Shown: piece after piece, positions 6,064 to 10,028 of the stretch
Numbering within the stretch: position 1 is the first letter of the stretch
Layout of the letters: every line of letters starts with the position of its first letter
Source of the DNA: Cyanobacteria bacterium OH_CBB_238
GTDB taxonomy: Bacteria; Cyanobacteriota; Vampirovibrionia; Gastranaerophilales; Gastranaerophilaceae
Direction: 5' to 3'
DNA length: 10,028 nucleotides
Assembly (NCBI GenBank): GCA_023409995.1
Contig: JAEYQN010000164.1
Span: 1-10,028 of the forward strand
Notes under the pieces: generated by a model
Databases searched by the model: none
What the model saw: the letters and a program-made list of their open reading frames with translations, nothing else
Told to the model about the DNA's origin: nothing
Made by a program: the position numbers and the translations under genes

Positions 6064-6092
6064 ATCATAATAAAAACATAACTAAATGTCAC
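6064..6092 (-). promoter_or_regulatory. Predicted promoter of rplI
   Basis: On the minus strand GTGACA (6092-6087) and TATGAT (6069-6064) are 17 bp apart, each one base from consensus. The start near 6057 would give a leader of about 38 nt with the AAGGAG site. Confidence 0.6.
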
Positions 6093-6100
6093 CTAAGAAT

Positions 6101-6126
6101 AAAAAAAACTTCATTATTGTTAAGCT
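6101..6126 (-). terminator. Weak terminator candidate after yidD
   Basis: A short stem AGCTT/AAGTT (one G-T pair, 10-nt loop) precedes a run of T's on the minus strand. It is weak, but it lies between the yidD stop and the rplI promoter and is the only candidate in that gap. Confidence 0.25.
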
Positions 6127-6207
6127 GTAGTCATATAGCGGTGCATCTTTAATAAAAGAGAATAAAAATACTCAGACCAACGAACTCTTTCTAAAGTAAT
6201 TTTATCT

Positions 6208-6417
6208 TTACGGAACAGGATCATAACCTCCAGGGTTAAATGGGTGACACCTGCAAATTCTTTTAGCGCCAAGCCAAGATCCTTTCATCAGTCCATACTT
6301 AATAATAGCCTCTTTTGTATACTGCGAACAGGTTGGATAAAAACGGCATACTGGCGGCTTTAGAGAAGATAATTTTTGGTAGACCTTTATTAGAAATAAA
6401 ACAATTTTTTTAACCAT
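6208..6417 (-). CDS. yidD: Membrane protein insertion efficiency factor YidD
   Basis: A 69-residue protein carrying the whole family signature: [18 protein letters not shown] (21-38), the [20 protein letters not shown] run (45-64) and the DPVP ending. The N-terminus [16 protein letters not shown] is an amphipathic helix that associates with the inner membrane. YidD assists the YidC insertase. It usually lies beside rnpA, rpmH and yidC; here it is alone, 19 bp after the rpsA terminator. There is no Shine-Dalgarno sequence before the ATG, and an extended -10 is placed for leaderless transcription. Confidence 0.95.
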   Translation of the reverse strand: MVKKIVLFLIKVYQKLSSLKPPVCRFYPTCSQYTKEAIIKYGLMKGSWLGAKRICRCHPFNPGGYDPVP

Positions 6418-6423
6418 ACAAAT

Positions 6424-6432
6424 ATAATAGCA
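6424..6432 (-). promoter_or_regulatory. Extended -10 promoter of yidD, giving a leaderless mRNA
   Basis: On the minus strand TGCTATTAT is an extended -10 (TGnTATTAT, one base from TATAAT). The ATG at 6417 is 7 nt beyond it, which is the expected transcription start. A TTGATA lies upstream at a long 19-bp spacing, inside the rpsA terminator loop and stem. Confidence 0.5.
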
Positions 6433-6435
6433 TTA

Positions 6436-6464
6436 AAAAGGCTGCCTATATCAAGCAGCCTTTT
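6436..6464 (-). terminator. Terminator of the ispH-rpsA operon
   Basis: AAAAGGCTGC and GCAGCCTTTT form a perfect 10-bp stem with a 9-nt loop; on the minus strand the stem is followed by T's (GCAGCCTTTTTAATG). It lies 28 bp after the rpsA stop codon. Confidence 0.85.
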
Positions 6465-6491
6465 CTTAGAATTAATTAAGCAAGAGTATAT

Positions 6492-7571
6492 CTATGCTTT
6501 ATTCATATCTTTTATGCTTAAGGCAATTCTGTGTTCTTGCGGTGTGAATTTCTTTATTAAAACTTCAACTTCATCACCAACATTATAAATATTGAACGGA
6601 TTTGCGTTAGCCGGCTCCATTTCAGCAGAAGGAAGTAATGCTTCTACTCCTGGGAAGATGTTAATAAATGCACCAAAAGAAGTAACTTTATTAACGATTC
6701 CTTTTATAATTTGACCTTCTTCAAATTTATTTTCGATTTCTTCCCAAGGATTGTCACCCATTCTCTTTAAGCTTAAGCTAATTCTTTTAAGTTCAGTATC
6801 GATTTTAAGAATTTTAACTTCAAGAACTTGACCAAGAGAAATAACATCTGAAGGATGTTTAATTCTTTGCCAAGATATTTCAGAGATTGGAAGAAGTCCA
6901 TCAACTCCATTGATATCAATAAATGCACCGAAGTCGGCAATTCTGACAACTTCACCTTTTACAACTGAATCTAATTCAAGATTAGAAATAATATCATCAA
7001 CAACTTGCTCTCTTTGTTCAGCAATAGCTTGTCTTTGAGACAAGATTAATTTGTTTCTCTTCGCATCGGCTTCTAAGATCTTCACATCTATATCTTGACC
7101 AACTAAACCGTCAAAAGGGCTTCCTGTTCTGAGTTGACTTGCAGGAATAAATCCTCTAAGATCCATAACTTCAACAATCACACCACCCCTAACAAGTGAA
7201 GCAACTTTCGCTGAAATAGTTTCATTATTGATTTTTGCAGTTTGAAGATTTTGCCAAGCTTTAGCGCAAGATAATTTCTTAAGTGATAGAAGAATTTTGC
7301 TATCTTCATCATCGCCTTCTTCTCTTAGCAAGTAAAATTCTTTTACATCACCAATTTTAAAGAAAACAGAGTAGTCTCTTTCTTGAGTATTAGTAATTTC
7401 TCTATTAGGAAGGAAAGCTTCTGTTTTAGCACCGATGTCAACTAAAAAGCCATCGTTTTCTTGTTTTACAACGATACCTTTTACAACGTCAGCTACAGAA
7501 AATTTATAGTTATAGCTTTCCTCTAAAAGTTTTACGAATTCATCCGTATCATTTTGCATAGTTTTTGTCAT
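6492..7571 (-). CDS. rpsA: 30S ribosomal protein S1
   Basis: A 359-residue protein with four S1 RNA-binding domains at about 27-98, 115-180, 200-269 and 285-354. Domains 3 and 4 have the typical VVKGEVVRIADFGAFIDI and IIKGIVNKVTSFGAFINI openings. E. coli S1 has six domains; four-domain forms are common in other phyla. S1 binds mRNA and helps initiation on messages with poor or structured leaders. AAAGGA (7580-7585) lies 8 nt from the chosen ATG, so I keep it over the Met at codon 5. The gene follows ispH by 22 bp on the same strand, and they most likely share one mRNA; ispH-rpsA linkage or fusion is known in clostridia. Confidence 0.93.
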   Translation of the reverse strand: MTKTMQNDTDEFVKLLEESYNYKFSVADVVKGIVVKQENDGFLVDIGAKTEAFLPNREITNTQERDYSVFFKIGDVKEFYLLREEGDDEDSKILLSLKKLSCAKAWQNLQTAKINNETISAKVASLVRGGVIVEVMDLRGFIPASQLRTGSPFDGLVGQDIDVKILEADAKRNKLILSQRQAIAEQREQVVDDIISNLELDSVVKGEVVRIADFGAFIDINGVDGLLPISEISWQRIKHPSDVISLGQVLEVKILKIDTELKRISLSLKRMGDNPWEEIENKFEEGQIIKGIVNKVTSFGAFINIFPGVEALLPSAEMEPANANPFNIYNVGDEVEVLIKKFTPQEHRIALSIKDMNKA

Positions 7572-7593
7572 TAAAAATGTCCTTTCGTTTATA

Positions 7594-8460
7594 TTAATAA
7601 TTATTTACTTCATCAATAACTCGCTGAATAATCTCTTCTGGAGTAGAAGCACCAGCTGTAATACTTATATTTTTTGCTTCTTTAATAAGCTCTTTGTATT
7701 GTGATAATTCACCATCAGTTTCAATGTGAATTGTTTTAGTAATATCTGTAAGAATTTCTGCAAGGTGAGTTGTGTTAGCACTCTTTTTACTCCCAACTAC
7801 AATCATCAAGTCAGATTCTTCAGCAAGATCTTTAGCTTCTTCTTGTCTCATAGAAGTAGAAGCACATATTGTATTGAATATTTTCAATTCTTTAGCAAGT
7901 GGAGTAAGGTAATCAACTACTTTTTGCAATAATTCAATTCTTTGTGTAGTTTGAACAACTACCCCAACTCTTTTATGCATCTTTATTTTGTCCTTGAGAG
8001 TCTGCAAAGTTATTAAATCAGGAACAACAAAAACATTTTCACCTTCTTTTTGTGCATTTGCTTTTATTGCTAAAACTTCAGGATGCTCTGGTTTTCCTAA
8101 TATAATAAGAAGGAAACCTTCTTGAACCAGTTGAATAGCTTTTTGTTGGACTTTTTTTACATCAGGACAAGTCAAATCAACAAGTTCATATCCTTTTGAC
8201 TTAACATCATCAAAAACCTCAGGAGACGCTCCATGACTACGAATTATACAGATCCCAGTCTCTTTAGATGGCAAATCATCCACTGTTTTTATACCCAATG
8301 ATTCTAACTCTTTTATAACATGTGAATTATGAATAAGTTCACCAAGAACCCATATTTTTTTAGAATCATTTTCTAGTTTTAATTTTTTTGTTGTTTCTAC
8401 CGCTCTTTTCACACCGTAGCAGAAACCAGCGTGTTTGGCTAATCTAATATTCTTAGTCAG
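7594..8460 (-). CDS. ispH: 4-hydroxy-3-methylbut-2-enyl diphosphate reductase, start re-called upstream
   Basis: IspH catalyses the last step of the MEP isoprenoid pathway, reducing HMBPP to IPP and DMAPP with an iron-sulfur cluster held by three Cys. All three are present: HAGFCYGVKRAV (C14; codon 8421-8419), VDLTCPDV (C98) and FNTICAST (C199). The active-site residues also match: IHN (H44), RSHGAS (H76) and the HPE of KPEHPEV (H126, E128); VQTTQ follows. A start at GTG 8412 would remove the first Cys ligand, so the gene must begin upstream. In frame there are no ATG, GTG or TTG codons between the Cys and a TAG stop further up; CTG at 8460 is the best fit (288 residues, MTKNIRLAKHAGFCYGV). 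An ATG at 8476 is one base out of frame. The start is therefore uncertain. Confidence 0.9.
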   Translation of the reverse strand: MTKNIRLAKHAGFCYGVKRAVETTKKLKLENDSKKIWVLGELIHNSHVIKELESLGIKTVDDLPSKETGICIIRSHGASPEVFDDVKSKGYELVDLTCPDVKKVQQKAIQLVQEGFLLIILGKPEHPEVLAIKANAQKEGENVFVVPDLITLQTLKDKIKMHKRVGVVVQTTQRIELLQKVVDYLTPLAKELKIFNTICASTSMRQEEAKDLAEESDLMIVVGSKKSANTTHLAEILTDITKTIHIETDGELSQYKELIKEAKNISITAGASTPEEIIQRVIDEVNNY

Positions 8461-8487
8461 TTTTAAGTACGTCCATTCTATAAACTA

Positions 8488-8512
8488 GCAAGTTCTAATT
8501 AAAGAATCTTGC
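8488..8512 (-). other. Hairpin at the 5' end of the ispH mRNA
   Basis: GCAAG-A-TTCT (minus strand) pairs with AGAA-CTTGC: nine base pairs with one bulged A and a 6-nt loop. The first pair is about 3 nt from the predicted transcription start (near 8515). No T-run follows, so it is not a terminator for the fibre gene; it may stabilise or regulate the ispH-rpsA message. Confidence 0.4.
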
Positions 8513-8521
8513 AGTAGTAAT

Positions 8522-8550
8522 TTTATAACACGAAGTAATATTGTTTTCAA
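8522..8550 (-). promoter_or_regulatory. Predicted strong promoter of the ispH-rpsA operon
   Basis: TTGAAA (8550-8545) and TATAAA (8527-8522) on the minus strand are 17 bp apart, each one base from consensus, with TGT just before the -10 (extended -10). It lies in the gap after the fibre gene and would give a leader of about 55 nt to the CTG at 8460. Confidence 0.65.
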
Positions 8551-8568
8551 GGAATTTATTACCATATT

Positions 8569-10028
8569 TTACGAAGCTGCAAGCTTTTTATTTATCAAAT
8601 CTATTTGCATTTGCATTTGATGGTTTTGCTTAATCAGAAGATTATTTTCTTTTTGTAAATGTTCTATAGATTTCTTTTGGTTCTTAGATTCAAGCTCCAA
8701 TTTTACTATTCGATCAGTCACAGAAGCAATTTTAACAGCTAATTCTTTAACCGAATTGACTAAAGCATATAATATTTCACTTGTATCAACATATAAATAC
8801 CCATCTGGTCCTTTCGAAACAGAATTTGGAAATACCGTTTGTAAATCTTGAGCAATTACACCTGTGCGTGAAAGTTTTTTCTTATCATTCTTATATACAA
8901 AGTTTACAGAATGAATTTTTTTTATTTTATCCAGTCCGTCCTTGAACTCTCCAGTAACGTTCTTCAATCTTCTATCTGAAGTTATCAAAGTAGAACCATT
9001 TGTATAACTTGTTCCATTAATTTTTAAAACACGTGATGCAAAATCCCCCCAAATTAATGGATCATTTCGCCTTGTCACATCAATGTATAGCTGATTACTT
9101 ACGTCTGATGTGGGCCCAGAGCTTGCTCCGAGGCAAACATTAGAGTTGCCTGTAGTAATCATAGCACATGACCAATTACCAATAGCAGTATTCCCACTCC
9201 CAGTCGTATTATAATAAAGAGACGCTAAACCAAGTGCAGTATTCAGATAACCGGTTGTATTTGTTAGCATTGAATGCATTCCCATAGCTACATTATCAAA
9301 ACCACCGTTTGTGTTAACCATTGTTTGAAAACCCACCGCAGTATTTCTATAGTATCCACTTGAACTCACCGTAGATCTTGCACTTTGTAGAGCTTGGTAT
9401 CCAACAGAAGTACTTTGACCACCGACTGTGCTTAGCTCTTGAGAATAATTTCCGACCGCAACATTTCCCCCACCAGTAGTATTTGCATCTAGAGAATGAA
9501 AGCCAATAGCAGTATTATCAGCACCTGAAGTATTTGCCTCTAATGCAGCTGCTCCTACAGCTGTATTTCTATTTGCAGTATTTTTATTCAAAGCATAATC
9601 ACCAATAGCAGTATTTTGAACACCACTTGATGTGGCTGCCAGAGTAAAAGCACCAATAGCAGTATTAGATGCACCTGTAGATTTATATCCGGCAGAGTAA
9701 CCCAATGCTGTATTGTCTGAGCTAGTTGTTACATCAGTCAATGCAAATGCACCAACAGCAGTATTACTACTGCCAAGATATGATCTTAATGCATAAAAAC
9801 CCATTGCTACATTATATGAACCCATTTTATTAAAATACAAAGACTGATAACCACTTGCAAGATTATAACTACCTGTTTCATTTGAATATAAAGACTCAAG
9901 ACCGACAGCAGTATTATAAGAACCTGCTCCGTTTGCCCTCATTGCTCCACCACCTATTGCTGTGTTCCCAGAGCCAGTGTTACGAGTGGCTTCATCAACA
10001 CTAGATAAAGAATTAGCACCCAATGAAG
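8569..10028 (-). CDS. Fibre-like protein with head repeats and C-terminal S74 chaperone domain (cut at right edge)
   Basis: At least 486 codons, open through the window edge (the reading frame runs on past TTG at 10023, so the true start is outside). About 17 repeats of roughly 17 residues, pattern NTAIGxxALxxNTTGxx, cover residues 20-310 counted from that TTG. A transition (QLYIDVTRRNDPLIWGDF, 311-328; VLKINGTSYTNGSTLIT) leads to SDRRLKNVTGEF (349-360), which begins an S74/endosialidase-type chaperone domain through about 425. In that family the domain helps trimer assembly and cuts itself off just before the Ser. The last 55 residues are a Lys/Gln-rich coiled coil. Such proteins occur as phage tail fibres and as surface fibres; no phage gene is visible here. 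There is no signal peptide in view, as the N-terminus is missing. I see no terminator after the stop. Confidence 0.88.
   Translation of the reverse strand, partial: SLGANSLSSVDEATRNTGSGNTAIGGGAMRANGAGSYNTAVGLESLYSNETGSYNLASGYQSLYFNKMGSYNVAMGFYALRSYLGSSNTAVGAFALTDVTTSSDNTALGYSAGYKSTGASNTAIGAFTLAATSSGVQNTAIGDYALNKNTANRNTAVGAAALEANTSGADNTAIGFHSLDANTTGGGNVAVGNYSQELSTVGGQSTSVGYQALQSARSTVSSSGYYRNTAVGFQTMVNTNGGFDNVAMGMHSMLTNTTGYLNTALGLASLYYNTTGSGNTAIGNWSCAMITTGNSNVCLGASSGPTSDVSNQLYIDVTRRNDPLIWGDFASRVLKINGTSYTNGSTLITSDRRLKNVTGEFKDGLDKIKKIHSVNFVYKNDKKKLSRTGVIAQDLQTVFPNSVSKGPDGYLYVDTSEILYALVNSVKELAVKIASVTDRIVKLELESKNQKKSIEHLQKENNLLIKQNHQMQMQIDLINKKLAAS
9094..9966 (-). repeat. Coding tandem repeats of the fibre gene, about 51-bp unit
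   Basis: About 17 degenerate units encode an N-[TV]-A-x-G start every 15-23 residues, mostly 17. Amino-acid identity is higher than DNA identity between most units, so they look old and selected, not freshly duplicated. One unit (about 204-226) is longer because of the insert SARSTVSSSGYYR. Confidence 0.8.

Noticed and set aside
8410..8412. GTG as the start of ispH
   Set aside because: It would delete GFCYGV with the first iron-sulfur cysteine; homologous sequence continues upstream in the same frame.
9094..9966. Regular repeats that might be a CRISPR array
   Set aside because: The repeats are degenerate, about 51 bp, in frame, without unique spacers, and encode a clear protein repeat.

Overview
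This AT-rich window carries nine protein genes, seven complete and one cut off at each edge plus one re-called start, together with one strong small-ORF candidate. Translation and isoprenoid housekeeping genes (ispH, rpsA, yidD, rplI) sit beside a GtrA-family membrane protein, a cytosolic-looking 5'-nucleotidase/metallophosphatase, an M48-like metalloprotease, a large membrane protein of no recognised family and a repeat-rich S74-type fibre. My best guess for the host is a low-GC member of the Cyanobacteria-related Melainabacteria/Vampirovibrionia (Gastranaerophilales-like), from the style of the 578-aa protein and the housekeeping sequences. That is an inference from memory; a Firmicutes-like or other low-GC host is not excluded.

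Layout, left to right: (a) 1-888, minus strand: an exported M48-like protease overlapping by 20 bp the start of a second exported protein that leaves the window. (b) 1070-2779, plus strand: a two-domain 5'-nucleotidase, ending in a hairpin shared with the convergent gene. (c) 2828-4564, minus: the 578-aa membrane protein, preceded by a probable 26-codon small gene (4595-4675) and a long leader with a terminator and a competing antiterminator segment. (d) 5026-5487, plus: gtrA-like gene, apparently leaderless, with repeated operator-like half-sites upstream. (e) 5522-6019, minus: rplI with its own promoter. (f) 6208-8460, minus: an ispH-rpsA operon with a strong promoter and terminator, then yidD from what looks like its own leaderless extended -10 promoter. 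(g) 8569-10028, minus: the S74 fibre, open at the right edge.

The housekeeping genes are ordinary. The most interesting stretch is the 461-bp divergent intergenic region 4565-5025. It holds an attenuator-like RNA switch, a probable unannotated small gene, three copies of an 8-bp half-site and a 12-bp palindrome. Second is the start of ispH: the essential first iron-sulfur cysteine lies upstream of any ATG/GTG/TTG start in frame. No tRNA, rRNA, CRISPR array, insertion sequence or origin was seen.
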